A model generated the notes under the pieces. That model was not told the DNA's origin. It made no database searches and saw only the letters and a program-made list of their open reading frames with translations. A stretch of DNA of 64,000 bases from JAKACA01 sp049510975 (GTDB lineage: Bacteria; Actinomycetota; Acidimicrobiia; Acidimicrobiales; Bog-793): contig JBEKYM010000003.1 of the NCBI GenBank assembly GCA_049510975.1, forward strand, positions 62,001 to 126,000, given 5' to 3'. Of the stretch, positions 1-8,765 are shown piece by piece; within the stretch, counting starts at the first letter, position 1; each line of letters starts with the position of its first letter. A program made the translations under genes and the position numbers.

Positions 1-1125
1 GCCGGAGAGATCCCGCGTCGAGAAACTGCCCGATCGCCGGTAGATGAGCGCGATCAACAAGAACAGCGCCGCCGTGTAGACGCCGTGGTTGACCATCTGC
101 AAGACGGCTCCCGACAGCGCCGGCCCGGTCAGGGCGAAGGCTCCCACGACGATGAAGCCGATGTGGGCGAGCGACGAGTAGGCGACGAGCCGCTTCAAGT
201 CCCGCTGCACGGCCGCCACGATCCCGCCGTAGATGATCCCGATGACGCCGAGGGTCAACAGCAACGGGGCGAGGGTGACGACCGCCTTCGGGAACAGCTC
301 GAGGTCGAAGCGCACGATCCCGTACGTGCCGAGTTTCGCCATCACGCCGGCGAGGATGACGGTGCCGGCGACCGGCGACTCCCGGTAGGCGTCCGGCGAC
401 CAGGTGTGGAACGGGAAGATCGGCGCCTTCACGGCAAAGGCGGCCGTGAAGGCGAGAAACAGCAAGACGCCGGCCGTCGGCGACAGATGCGTCGAGGCGA
501 GCGCCCGCACGTCGAAGGTCGTGACGCCCGTCTGGTCGGCGTGGATGGCGACGAGAGCGAGGATGCCCACGAGCAGGAAGGCGGAGGCGCCGAGGGTGTA
601 GAGGAAGAACTTCGTCGCCGCGTACCCGCGGCGCTCGTGGCCGAAGGCGGCCACGATGAAGTAGACGGGTACGAGGGTGAGCTCGAAGAAGAGGAAGAAG
701 ATGAGGAGGTCGAGGGAGAGGAAGCTCCCGAGGCAGCCGGCCTCGAGGAGGAGGAGCCAGGCGACGAAGGTGGTGTCGTTTCGCCGCTCGCCGGCGCCGG
801 CGAGTGCGATCGGGAAGAGCACGGTCGTCATGAGCACGAGGAACAGCGAGATGCCGTCGACCCCGAGGGTCCAGCGGATCCCGAGCGACGAGATCCAGGC
901 GTGGCTGGAGACGAGCTGGAAGCCACCCGAGCCGCTCGTGAATTTCACGAGCACGGCGATCGAGATGCCGAGGGTGACGAGGACGCCGGCCCAACCGACG
1001 GCCTGCACGACTCGCCGCTCGGCCGCAGGGTTGTCGGGCGTGACGAGCGACGTGATGATCGGCAGCACGACCGCCGCCACTGCGGGGACGAGCACGAGGA
1101 CCGTGAGGTAGGGAAACGAGCTCAT
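1..1125 (-). CDS. nuoM: NADH-quinone oxidoreductase subunit M, C-terminus cut by window edge
   Basis: Proton-pumping membrane subunit of respiratory complex I, an antiporter-like subunit. The ATG at 1125 starts MSSFPYLTVLVL and the frame stays open to base 1, so about 375 N-terminal residues are visible and the C-terminal part lies outside. The frame shows repeated hydrophobic helices, the family stretch LFFELTLVPVYFIVA and the conserved KAPIFPFHTWSPDAY region, whose lysine belongs to the proton path in this family. The start overlaps the stop of nuoL (ATGA). This is the last nuo gene visible in the leftward operon; nuoN is expected further left. No ORF call exists because the stop is off-window. 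The identification is secure from sequence and synteny. Confidence 0.93.
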   Translation of the reverse strand, partial: MSSFPYLTVLVLVPAVAAVVLPIITSLVTPDNPAAERRVVQAVGWAGVLVTLGISIAVLVKFTSGSGGFQLVSSHAWISSLGIRWTLGVDGISLFLVLMTTVLFPIALAGAGERRNDTTFVAWLLLLEAGCLGSFLSLDLLIFFLFFELTLVPVYFIVAAFGHERRGYAATKFFLYTLGASAFLLVGILALVAIHADQTGVTTFDVRALASTHLSPTAGVLLFLAFTAAFAVKAPIFPFHTWSPDAYRESPVAGTVILAGVMAKLGTYGIVRFDLELFPKAVVTLAPLLLTLGVIGIIYGGIVAAVQRDLKRLVAYSSLAHIGFIVVGAFALTGPALSGAVLQMVNHGVYTAALFLLIALIYRRSGSFSTRDLSG

Positions 1126-3011
1126 GAGGCGGCTCGGGCGACGACGTAGGCGAGGACGAGCACGAGCCCGCCCATGAGCCCGAGGGCGTAGTTGCGGACG
1201 TAACCGGTCTGCAGCCGGCGCAGGCGCCGGCCCGACGCCGCCATGAGGCCGGCGAAACCGTTCACGGCACCGTCGATGACCTTCGTCTCGACGTCGTCGG
1301 AGGTCACCTGTGCGAGCTCGGTCGAGCCGCGGGCAAGGACATGGTCGTAGGCCCAGTCGATGTACCAGGCGCGTTGCAGGAAGGCCGGTTCGAGCTCGGG
1401 GCGCTCGGCCGTCCGGCCCCAGGCCCCGAAGGCGACGGCGACGCCGAGGCCGGCCAGCACGGCATCACCGAGAGCGAAGGCCCACTCGGTCCCGGTCGAG
1501 AAGTGCAGCTGCAACAGCTCGGAGCCGACGACCGGGTTGAGCCACCGCGCCAGGTAGTCGAGCGGGTGCACCGGCAGGTTGATGATGCCGGCGATGACGG
1601 AGGCGGCCGCCAGCACGACGAGCGGCAGCCTCATGACCCAGACCGGATCGTGCGGGTGAAGGTCGTCCCCGGTCGGGCGAGCTTCCGTCCAGCGCTGCTT
1701 GCCGGAGAACGTCAGCAGGTAGCAGCGCCCGAGGTAATAGGCCGTGAGCACAGCGGTGAGGGCGGCGACGGCGTAGAGGACCGGGCTGAACGCGTAGGCG
1801 TTCTCGAGGACGTCGCCTTTCGAGAAGAAACCCGAGAACGGCGGCACACCACCGATCGACAACCACCCGATGAGGAAGGTGATCGACGTGACCGGCATGA
1901 GCTTTGCGAGGGCGCCGAAGCGTTTCGTGTCCTGGTCGTCGTCCATGGCGTGAATGACCGAGCCGGCGCCGAGAAAGAGCAGCGCCTTGTAGAAGGCGTG
2001 CGTGAGCATGAGGAAGATGGCGGCCACGTACGCGCCCACCCCGGCGGCGAGGAACATGTAGCCGAGCTGGCTGATCGTCGAGTACGCCAGGATCTTCTTG
2101 ATGTCGTTCTGGGCACACGCGATGGTGGCGCCGAGGAAGGCGGTGGCCGCCCCGACGATGGCGACGACGTGGGCGGCGTCGGGGGCGGCGTGCAGGATGG
2201 GGGCGATCCTGCACATGAGGTAGACGCCCGCCGTCACCATCGTGGCGGCGTGGATGAGGGCCGAAACCGGTGTCGGGCCCTCCATGGCGTCGGCCAGCCA
2301 CGGGTAGAGCGGGAGCTGGGCGGACTTGCCGGCGGCGCCGAGGAACAGCAACAGGGCGATGGCGGTGAGCGACGTCGTGCCGACACCCCCGAGATGGGAG
2401 AACACGATCCCGTACTGCAGGCTGCCGGTGCGCTCGTAGATGAGGAACATCGCCAGCAGGAAGCCGGCGTCGCCGATGCGGTTGAAGATCATCGCCTTCT
2501 TGCCGGCGCTGGCGGCGCTCGGGCGGTCGAACCAGAAGGCGATGAGGAAGTACGAGCAGACGCCGACACCCTCCCAGCCGAGGAAGCTCAGGAGGAAGTT
2601 CCCCGCCAGCACGAGGATGAGCATCGAGGACACGAACAGGTTCAGGTAGAGGAAGAATTTGGAGAAGTGCTCGTCGTGGCTCATGTAGCCGATCGAGTAC
2701 AGGTGGATGAGCGTGCTCACGCCCGTCACGAAGAGCGCCATCGTCATCGAGAGGGGGTCGATGAGCAGGCCCGCCGTCACGTGCAGGCGGTCCACCGAAA
2801 TCCACGAGTACCAGGTCTGGGTGTACGAGCGGGTGGCGGCGCTGCGCCCGAGGAGCCCGGCGAACACGACGAGTGTGGTGACGAAGGAGGCCAGCACCAT
2901 GCTCGTCGCCAGCCAGCCGGCGCGCGGGTTCCCGAGCTTGCGCCCGGCGGCGACCAGGACAAGAAACCCGACGAACGGGAAGAGCGGGATCAGGAACGCA
3001 GCCTTCAGCAC
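1122..3011 (-). CDS. nuoL: NADH-quinone oxidoreductase subunit L
   Basis: Largest antiporter-like membrane subunit of complex I, 629 residues, the usual family size. It has about 16 hydrophobic segments. Family signatures include FVGWEGVGVCSYFLIAFW-like sequence around residues 140-160 (here FLGWEGVGVCSYFL) and the KSAQLPLYPWLADAMEGPTP block near 230, carrying the pump lysine and the DAMEGPTPVSALIHAATM stretch. The C-terminal part would form the long lateral helix. It is translationally coupled to nuoM by a 4-base overlap and follows nuoK by 7 bases. It works with NuoM, NuoN and NuoH to move protons as menaquinone is reduced. Confidence 0.96.
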   Translation of the reverse strand: MLKAAFLIPLFPFVGFLVLVAAGRKLGNPRAGWLATSMVLASFVTTLVVFAGLLGRSAATRSYTQTWYSWISVDRLHVTAGLLIDPLSMTMALFVTGVSTLIHLYSIGYMSHDEHFSKFFLYLNLFVSSMLILVLAGNFLLSFLGWEGVGVCSYFLIAFWFDRPSAASAGKKAMIFNRIGDAGFLLAMFLIYERTGSLQYGIVFSHLGGVGTTSLTAIALLLFLGAAGKSAQLPLYPWLADAMEGPTPVSALIHAATMVTAGVYLMCRIAPILHAAPDAAHVVAIVGAATAFLGATIACAQNDIKKILAYSTISQLGYMFLAAGVGAYVAAIFLMLTHAFYKALLFLGAGSVIHAMDDDQDTKRFGALAKLMPVTSITFLIGWLSIGGVPPFSGFFSKGDVLENAYAFSPVLYAVAALTAVLTAYYLGRCYLLTFSGKQRWTEARPTGDDLHPHDPVWVMRLPLVVLAAASVIAGIINLPVHPLDYLARWLNPVVGSELLQLHFSTGTEWAFALGDAVLAGLGVAVAFGAWGRTAERPELEPAFLQRAWYIDWAYDHVLARGSTELAQVTSDDVETKVIDGAVNGFAGLMAASGRRLRRLQTGYVRNYALGLMGGLVLVLAYVVARAAS

Positions 3012-3018
3012 GTGGCGA

Positions 3019-3324
3019 TCAGCCCTTCAACACGTGGATGTCGTCGGCCGTGGCGCCCACGCGACGCCGGTAGATCGCCACGATGATCCCGAGCCCGACG
3101 ACGACCTCGGCAGCGGCGACGACGAGTACGAAGAACACGACCGCCTGCCCGCCCACGTCGTTGAGCTCACGAGCGAACGTCACAAAGGTGAGATTGGCGG
3201 CGTTCAACATGAGCTCGACGCACATGAACATCACGAGGACGTTGCGGCGGATGAGCAGGCCGATGGCTCCGATGCTGAACATGGCGGCGGCGAGCGTGAG
3301 GTACCAGGCGGCGCTGACGGTCAT
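3019..3324 (-). CDS. nuoK: NADH-quinone oxidoreductase subunit K
   Basis: Small three-helix membrane subunit of complex I, 101 residues, the standard length. The sequence starts MTVSAAWYLTLAAAMFSIGAIG and contains the conserved membrane glutamate in NVLVMFMCVELMLNAANL and a second acidic residue in the VVAAAEVVVGLGI helix; both are proton-path residues in this family. The ATG overlaps the nuoJ stop by 4 bases (ATGA), so the two are translationally coupled. Identification is secure. Confidence 0.95.
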   Translation of the reverse strand: MTVSAAWYLTLAAAMFSIGAIGLLIRRNVLVMFMCVELMLNAANLTFVTFARELNDVGGQAVVFFVLVVAAAEVVVGLGIIVAIYRRRVGATADDIHVLKG

Positions 3325-4094
3325 GAATCGCTTCCCTTCTCGCGGCTGCCGGCACTCACCCGGGCGGGACTGGGATCGAGCTCGCCGGCGTCCTCCTCGT
3401 CGAGCCCTTCGTCCTCCTCGTCGAAGTCGTCGTCCTCGTCGAAGTCATCATCGTCGTCGAACCCGGCGTCCTCGCTCTCGGGGTCGTCCGGCTCGTCGCC
3501 GGCGAGCGGGTCGTCGGCATCGATGGCGAGCAGCGGGGGCGTGCCGCCCCGCCGGGGGCGTCGGGCGAGCACGACGGCACCGATGATGGCGATCACGAGC
3601 AGCGCCGAGGTGAGCTCGAAGGGCAGGAGGAACGTCGTGAAGATCGACTTGCCGAGCACGTTGACATTCGGGGTCGTCCCCTGGTTGAGGCCGCCGGCGC
3701 TCGAGTGCGCACCAGTCGGCCACTTCCCGCGGGCGAGCAGCACGACCTCGGCGAGCACGAGGGCGCCCAGGATGAGGGCCACGAGACGCTGGCCCTTCAG
3801 CGGATCGGCGCGGATCGACTCGGCCCGGTCGATGCCGAGCAGCATGATGACGAAGAGGAAGAGCACGACGATGGCGCCGGCGTACACGATGACCTGAACG
3901 GCAGCCAGGAACTGGGCGTTCTCCTCTACGAAGAGCACCGCCACGCCGAACAGCGTCATCACGAGCATGAGGGCCGAGTGCACCGGGTGGGTCGAGACGA
4001 CGACGCCGAGCGAGCCGACGATGCAGATGGCCGCCGCCACGGCGAAGGTGATCGTGTCCGGCAGCGACGGCGTCGCGAGGAGGAAAGCGCTCAC
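3321..4094 (-). CDS. nuoJ: NADH-quinone oxidoreductase subunit J with acidic C-terminal tail
   Basis: Membrane subunit of complex I, 257 residues. The N-terminal 170 residues are the conserved five-helix domain: LGVVVSTHPVHSALMLV, then QVIVYAGAIVVLFLFVIML, the pi-bulge helix of this family. After the last helix (around residue 180) the protein continues as a hydrophilic tail of about 80 residues, extremely rich in Asp and Glu (runs such as FDDDDDFDEDDDFDEEDE). The usual NuoJ stops soon after the last helix, so the tail is a lineage-specific addition of unknown role. It lies 5 bases after nuoI and overlaps nuoK. Confidence 0.93.
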   Translation of the reverse strand: MSAFLLATPSLPDTITFAVAAAICIVGSLGVVVSTHPVHSALMLVMTLFGVAVLFVEENAQFLAAVQVIVYAGAIVVLFLFVIMLLGIDRAESIRADPLKGQRLVALILGALVLAEVVLLARGKWPTGAHSSAGGLNQGTTPNVNVLGKSIFTTFLLPFELTSALLVIAIIGAVVLARRPRRGGTPPLLAIDADDPLAGDEPDDPESEDAGFDDDDDFDEDDDFDEEDEGLDEEDAGELDPSPARVSAGSREKGSDS

Positions 4095-4099
4095 GATGC

Positions 4100-4780
4100 T
4101 CAGCGCGCCGTTCCGCCGAGGCGGCGGGAGATCTTGTCGCGCTCCACGACGCGGACCGAAATGTTGCCGGTGGCGCCGTCGTCGCGCTGGCCGCTCTGGC
4201 CGCCCTCGGGCGGGCGAACGCCGTAACCGAGCTCACCCGACCATTGCACCTCGCCCTCGTAGGCGGCCGAGCCCGACGGCGACGTGGCGCGCATCCAGCC
4301 CGACGTGTGCTCGTCCTCGCCCTTGCGCCAGTCCTCCCAGGGGAGCTGCTGAGGCTTGCCGTCGTCGGCGACCACGAGCTCGGCCTTGGTGTAGATGGCG
4401 TCCGCCCGGTTCGTGAAGGAGAACTCGAACATCTTCGACTCGGTGATGGCCTGTGTCGGGCACGCCTCGACGCAGAGGTCGCAGTGGATGCAGCGCAAGT
4501 AGTTGATCTCGTAGACGAAGCCGAAGCGCTCTCCGGGCGAGACCGGGTCGTCCGGCGGGTTGTCCTTGCCGCGCACGTAGATGCAGTCGGCCGGGCAGAC
4601 CGCCGCGCAGAGCTCGCAGCCGATGCATTTCTCCATGCCGTCCTCGTACCGGTTGAGGACGTGGCGGCCGTGGAGGCGGGGGGGTTTCGGCTGCTTGGCT
4701 TTCGGGTACTGGGTCGTGACGCGCGGCTCGAACACCTGCCGGATCGTCACTTTGAAACCGCCGAACAGCGGAGGGAGCAT
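4100..4780 (-). CDS. nuoI: NADH-quinone oxidoreductase subunit I (two 4Fe-4S clusters)
   Basis: Peripheral-arm ferredoxin-like subunit, 226 residues, that carries clusters N6a and N6b and passes electrons to NuoB. Two classical 4Fe-4S motifs are visible: CIGCELCAAVCPADC near residues 53-67 and CIHCDLCVEACP near 97-108. The C-terminal 80 residues are polar and variable, with DDGKPQQLPWEDW followed by a Gly-rich end. The ATG at 4780 shares one base with the nuoH stop (TGATG). Identification is secure from motifs and order. Confidence 0.95.
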   Translation of the reverse strand: MLPPLFGGFKVTIRQVFEPRVTTQYPKAKQPKPPRLHGRHVLNRYEDGMEKCIGCELCAAVCPADCIYVRGKDNPPDDPVSPGERFGFVYEINYLRCIHCDLCVEACPTQAITESKMFEFSFTNRADAIYTKAELVVADDGKPQQLPWEDWRKGEDEHTSGWMRATSPSGSAAYEGEVQWSGELGYGVRPPEGGQSGQRDDGATGNISVRVVERDKISRRLGGTAR

Positions 4781-6003
4781 CAGAGGTCACCTCCCGGTGC
4801 GTCATCGAGGACCGAGCGGGCGAGCACGTCGCGCGGTCCGAGCCGGTAGCGCTCGGCGTCGTCCTCGGCCGCCAGCAGGTCGCGGCGCCGGCGGCTCACC
4901 TCACGCGAGCGCTGCAGGACGAGGTAGACGAGGCCGCAGCCGATCAGGACGGCAATGCCCCACCAGCGGCTCTCCTCGATGCCGGCGATGACGAGCAGCC
5001 AGCCGAGCGAGAGGGGGATGAGGAACTTCCAGCCGAAGTCCATGAGCTGGTCGTAGCGCATGCGCGGGAGGGCGGCTCGTACCCAGACATAGGCGTAGAG
5101 GAAGACGAGGGTCTTGCCGGCGAACCACAGGATCGGCCACAGCCAGCGGGCGAAGTGGAAGCCCGGACCGTCGGGACCGCCGAGGAACAGCGTCACGATG
5201 ACGGCCGACATCGTGATCGTGTTCATGAATTCCGCCAGGAAGAACAAGGCAAAACGCAGCGAGGTGTACTCGGTGTGGAACCCGCCCACGAGCTCCTGCT
5301 CGCCTTCGGAGAGGTCGAAAGGCGGACGCTGCAGTTCGGCGGTGACGGCGACGATGAAGATGACGAAGGGCACGATGCCCGTGCGGAAGACGTTCCAGTG
5401 GAGCACGCTGGAGGCCTGCTCGCCGACGATCGCCCGCGTGGAGAGCGAGTGGCTCTGCAGGATGACGGCCACGATCGACAGGCCCATGGCGGCCTCGTAG
5501 GAGATCATCTGGGCGCTCGCCCGCACCGAGCCGAGGAGCGGGTACTTCGAGCCCGACGACCAGCCCGCCAACATCGTGCCGTAGACGGCAATCGACGAGA
5601 GGGCGAGGAGGAAGAGGATGCCGATGGGGGGGTCGGCGACCTGGAGCTCGACGGTGTGGTGGGCGATCGTGACGATCCCGCCGACGGGCACGATCGTGAA
5701 GATCAGCAACGCCGGCAGCAGCGCGAGGTAGGGCGCCAGCTTGTAGACGATCCGGTCGGCCTGGGTGGGGAGGAGGTCCTCCTTGAAGAAGAGCTTGATG
5801 CCGTCCGCCAGGGTCTGGAGGATGCCGTACGGGCCCGCCCGGTTCGGGCCGATGCGGTTCTGCATGTCCGAGATGACCTTGCGTTCGAACCAGATCATCA
5901 ACATGACCGAGACGAGGAGCACGACGAAGGCGACGACGACCTTGACGACGGCGATGATGAAGACGCCGAGATCGACGCCGTGGAGGAAGAGGGGATCGCC
6001 CAT
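4780..6003 (-). CDS. nuoH: NADH-quinone oxidoreductase subunit H
   Basis: Membrane subunit that forms the quinone-binding junction between the peripheral and membrane arms, 407 residues. It has eight or nine hydrophobic helices. Conserved signatures are WFERKVISDMQNRIGPNRAGPYGILQ near residue 45-70, LADGIKLFFKED, and the acidic quinone-site loop around AELQRPPFDLSEGEQELVGGFHTEY. The C-terminal 50 residues are an extra charged cytoplasmic tail with SREVSRRRRDLLAAEDDAERY. The start shares one base with the nuoG stop. Confidence 0.96.
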   Translation of the reverse strand: MGDPLFLHGVDLGVFIIAVVKVVVAFVVLLVSVMLMIWFERKVISDMQNRIGPNRAGPYGILQTLADGIKLFFKEDLLPTQADRIVYKLAPYLALLPALLIFTIVPVGGIVTIAHHTVELQVADPPIGILFLLALSSIAVYGTMLAGWSSGSKYPLLGSVRASAQMISYEAAMGLSIVAVILQSHSLSTRAIVGEQASSVLHWNVFRTGIVPFVIFIVAVTAELQRPPFDLSEGEQELVGGFHTEYTSLRFALFFLAEFMNTITMSAVIVTLFLGGPDGPGFHFARWLWPILWFAGKTLVFLYAYVWVRAALPRMRYDQLMDFGWKFLIPLSLGWLLVIAGIEESRWWGIAVLIGCGLVYLVLQRSREVSRRRRDLLAAEDDAERYRLGPRDVLARSVLDDAPGGDL

Positions 6004-8765
6004 TACGCCAGCGTCTCCACTCGGACCTGGGACACGATCGAGGCCGAGTCGAGCAAGTCGGCCACGCTCGGCTGGTCGACGGGCACGACGGCGAAGGCGA
6101 GCACGGCCACGCCTGCCGGCAGGCTGTCGTCGGCCACGACGGGCACGACGAGCTCGCCCGTGAGCGACCGCACGCGCACGTCGTCACCTTCGTGGACGCC
6201 GAGCTGCTCGATCTCTTTGTTGCGCAGGCGGATTGCCTGGCTCGGTACGAGCGGTGCGAGCGACGGTGCCGCCTGCACGAGGGTGCCGTGGTCGTAGAGC
6301 GACCGCCGCGTCACGAGCCGGAAGGCGTAGCCGTCGGGCGGGGGCGATGGCGGGGCGTCGAACTGCACCGCCGCCAGTTTCATGAGCGAGGGGCGGAGCG
6401 GGATGCCGGCGCCTGAGCCGTGAGCTTCGGCTGAGCCGCCGGCGGTGCCTGAGCCCTGCGCGTCGGCTGGGCCGGCGGCGGTGCCGGCGTCGTCTGTTGC
6501 GGCCGGGTCGTCGGGGGCGGCGACGGCGCCGGCGTACAGCGGGGCGCCCTGCTCGTCCACCGAGGTGATGCCCGGCGTCGCCATGGGGTCGATCCGCTGC
6601 ACGATGCGGGGGGCGACGGTCGTCGCCCGCACGGGGACGACGATCCCGTCGGTGGCGCCATGGCTGAGGAGGGCGGTGAGGGTGCACCCCCGGTGCGCCG
6701 GCGACAGCCGCTCGATCTCCTCCCAGATGCCGTCCACGCTCTCGAGGCCGAGGTCGCGCCCGAGCAGCTCGGCGATCTCGACGGCGATCATCCAGTCCGG
6801 CCGGGCCTGGCCCGGCGGGACGACTTTCTGGGCGAGGCGGCTGATGCGGCCTTCGAGGTTCGTCGTCGAGCCCGCCCGCTCGATGGAGGTGGCCGCCGGC
6901 AGGACGACGTCGGCGAGCTGGGTGGACGGGCTGGCAATGGCGTCGACGGCGACGATGAAGGGCACTTGCTCGAGGGCTCGGGTAGCGAGCCGGCGGTCGG
7001 GGAAGTCCGAGAGCGGGTCGGCGCCGAGGAGCACGAGCGTGCCGATCTCGCCGTTGCCGGCGGCCTCGAGCATGCCGGCCGTGTCGAGGCCGGCGAATTC
7101 CGGCAACGAGCCCCAGTGCGACTCGTACCAGTCGCGCCCGTCTTCCAGGCTGACGCGCCCGGGCAGGAGGCCGGGGGCGAGGCCCATGTCGAGGGCGCCG
7201 GCGACGTTGGACCGCCGCAGTGCCGGGAGGAACGTGACGCCGGGCCACGCCGCCGCGATCACGCCGGCCGCTTCGGCCACCTGCAGTGCCGACTCGGCGA
7301 GGGACGGGCGGCCGAGGACGACGACGATGCCGCTCCCGTCCGCTGCGCTCTCGAGGGCCGCCGCCAGCAGGCCGTGAGCCCGCCCGAGGCTCTCGACCCC
7401 GACACCGGGCGCTTCGCCCGAGCCGCCGGCGGTGCCCGTGCCCGACGCGCCGGCACCGGCGCCGGCGGACACGAGGTTGCGGGCGAGGGCGACGGTCTCG
7501 CCCGGCCGGTAACGAAGGGCGACGGCAGCCACCTCGGCCAGCGCGGTCGGGACGGGAGCGCACTCGATGATCTGCAGGCCGTCGTTGGCGGCGGCCGACC
7601 GCAGCCGCAGGTGCAGCACCGGCAGCTCCTCGCGGAGGTCGCCGGCGAGGACGATGACGACCTTGGCGGCGCACGTGCCGGCGATCGTGGCGCGCGGCAG
7701 GGCTGCCACGAGCTCGGCCGGCAGGCCGTCGCCGAGCTGGGCGTCGACGTGGTCGGTGCCGATGACGCTGCGGGCGAGCTTCGACCAGGCGTAGGCGTCC
7801 TCGTTGGCGAGGCGGGCGCCACCGATGATGCCGACGGTCGACCCGGCGACGCCGCTCAGGCGCTCGGCGACGCTTCGCAGCGCCTCGTTCCAGCCGACCG
7901 GGACGAGCTCGCCGTCGCGTCGCACGAGCGGCGTCGTCAAGCGGCTCGGGCTCGAGTTCGCCTCGAAGCCGTACCGTCCGCGATCGCACAGCCAGCTCTG
8001 GTTGACGGGCTCGGAGTCGACGCCGAGGTAGCGGACGAGGCTTCCGGCGGACGACTGCGCCGCCACCCGGCAGCCGACGGCGCAGTACGTGCACGTCGTC
8101 TCGACCTGTTCGAGATCCCACGGCCGCGACTTGAAGCGGTAGGGCACCGAGGTGAGCGCACCGACCGGGCAGATCTGCACGGTGTTGCCGCTGAAGTACG
8201 ACGTGAAGGGATGCTCGGGGAAGACGGCGACTTCGATGCGATCGCCCCGGCCGTAGAAGTCGATGAGCGGCTCGCCGGCCACTTCCTCGGCGAAGCGGGT
8301 GCACCGGGCGCACTGGATGCAGCGCTCACGGTCGAGCAGCGTGAGGGGGCCGAGGGCGATGGGCTTGGCCCAGTGGCGCTTCTCCTCGTCGAAGCGGCTC
8401 TCGCCCGGGCCGTGCGAGACCGACTGGTCCTGCAGCGGGCACTCGCCGCCCTTGTCGCACACGGGGCAGTCGAGCGGGTGGTTGACGAGGAGAAACTCGA
8501 GGACGCCCTCTTGGGCTTTGCGGGCCGCCGGCGACTCGGTGGAGATCTCCTGGCCTTCTGCGACCGACACGAAACACGCCGGCTGCAAGCTCGCCCCCCG
8601 CGGACCGGAGATCTCGACGAGGCACATGCGGCACATGCCGACGGGTGCCATGCGGGGGTGGTAACAGAAGCGCGGGATGTAGACGCCGGCGCGTTCGGCC
8701 GCTTCGATGACGAGCTCGCCGTCGCTCGCCTGCACGTGGCGGCCGTCGAGGACGATCTCAGGCAT
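6003..8765 (-). CDS. nuoG: NADH-quinone oxidoreductase subunit G
   Basis: Large peripheral subunit, 920 residues, with the chain of Fe-S clusters leading from NuoF/E. The N-terminus has the 2Fe-2S ferredoxin motif (CYHP then CRMCLVEI), followed by CPVCDKGGECPLQDQ, the His-liganded cluster region, and CIQCARC with QICPVGAL. The CTYCAVGC motif near residue 225 plus WLCDRGRYGFE gives the ligands of the extra N7 cluster. The rest is a molybdopterin-oxidoreductase-like fold without the cofactor. Around residues 725-780 lies a Gly/Ala/Asp-rich low-complexity insert (AGTAAGPADAQGSG). The ATG overlaps the nuoF stop by 8 bases. Confidence 0.95.
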   Translation of the reverse strand: MPEIVLDGRHVQASDGELVIEAAERAGVYIPRFCYHPRMAPVGMCRMCLVEISGPRGASLQPACFVSVAEGQEISTESPAARKAQEGVLEFLLVNHPLDCPVCDKGGECPLQDQSVSHGPGESRFDEEKRHWAKPIALGPLTLLDRERCIQCARCTRFAEEVAGEPLIDFYGRGDRIEVAVFPEHPFTSYFSGNTVQICPVGALTSVPYRFKSRPWDLEQVETTCTYCAVGCRVAAQSSAGSLVRYLGVDSEPVNQSWLCDRGRYGFEANSSPSRLTTPLVRRDGELVPVGWNEALRSVAERLSGVAGSTVGIIGGARLANEDAYAWSKLARSVIGTDHVDAQLGDGLPAELVAALPRATIAGTCAAKVVIVLAGDLREELPVLHLRLRSAAANDGLQIIECAPVPTALAEVAAVALRYRPGETVALARNLVSAGAGAGASGTGTAGGSGEAPGVGVESLGRAHGLLAAALESAADGSGIVVVLGRPSLAESALQVAEAAGVIAAAWPGVTFLPALRRSNVAGALDMGLAPGLLPGRVSLEDGRDWYESHWGSLPEFAGLDTAGMLEAAGNGEIGTLVLLGADPLSDFPDRRLATRALEQVPFIVAVDAIASPSTQLADVVLPAATSIERAGSTTNLEGRISRLAQKVVPPGQARPDWMIAVEIAELLGRDLGLESVDGIWEEIERLSPAHRGCTLTALLSHGATDGIVVPVRATTVAPRIVQRIDPMATPGITSVDEQGAPLYAGAVAAPDDPAATDDAGTAAGPADAQGSGTAGGSAEAHGSGAGIPLRPSLMKLAAVQFDAPPSPPPDGYAFRLVTRRSLYDHGTLVQAAPSLAPLVPSQAIRLRNKEIEQLGVHEGDDVRVRSLTGELVVPVVADDSLPAGVAVLAFAVVPVDQPSVADLLDSASIVSQVRVETLA

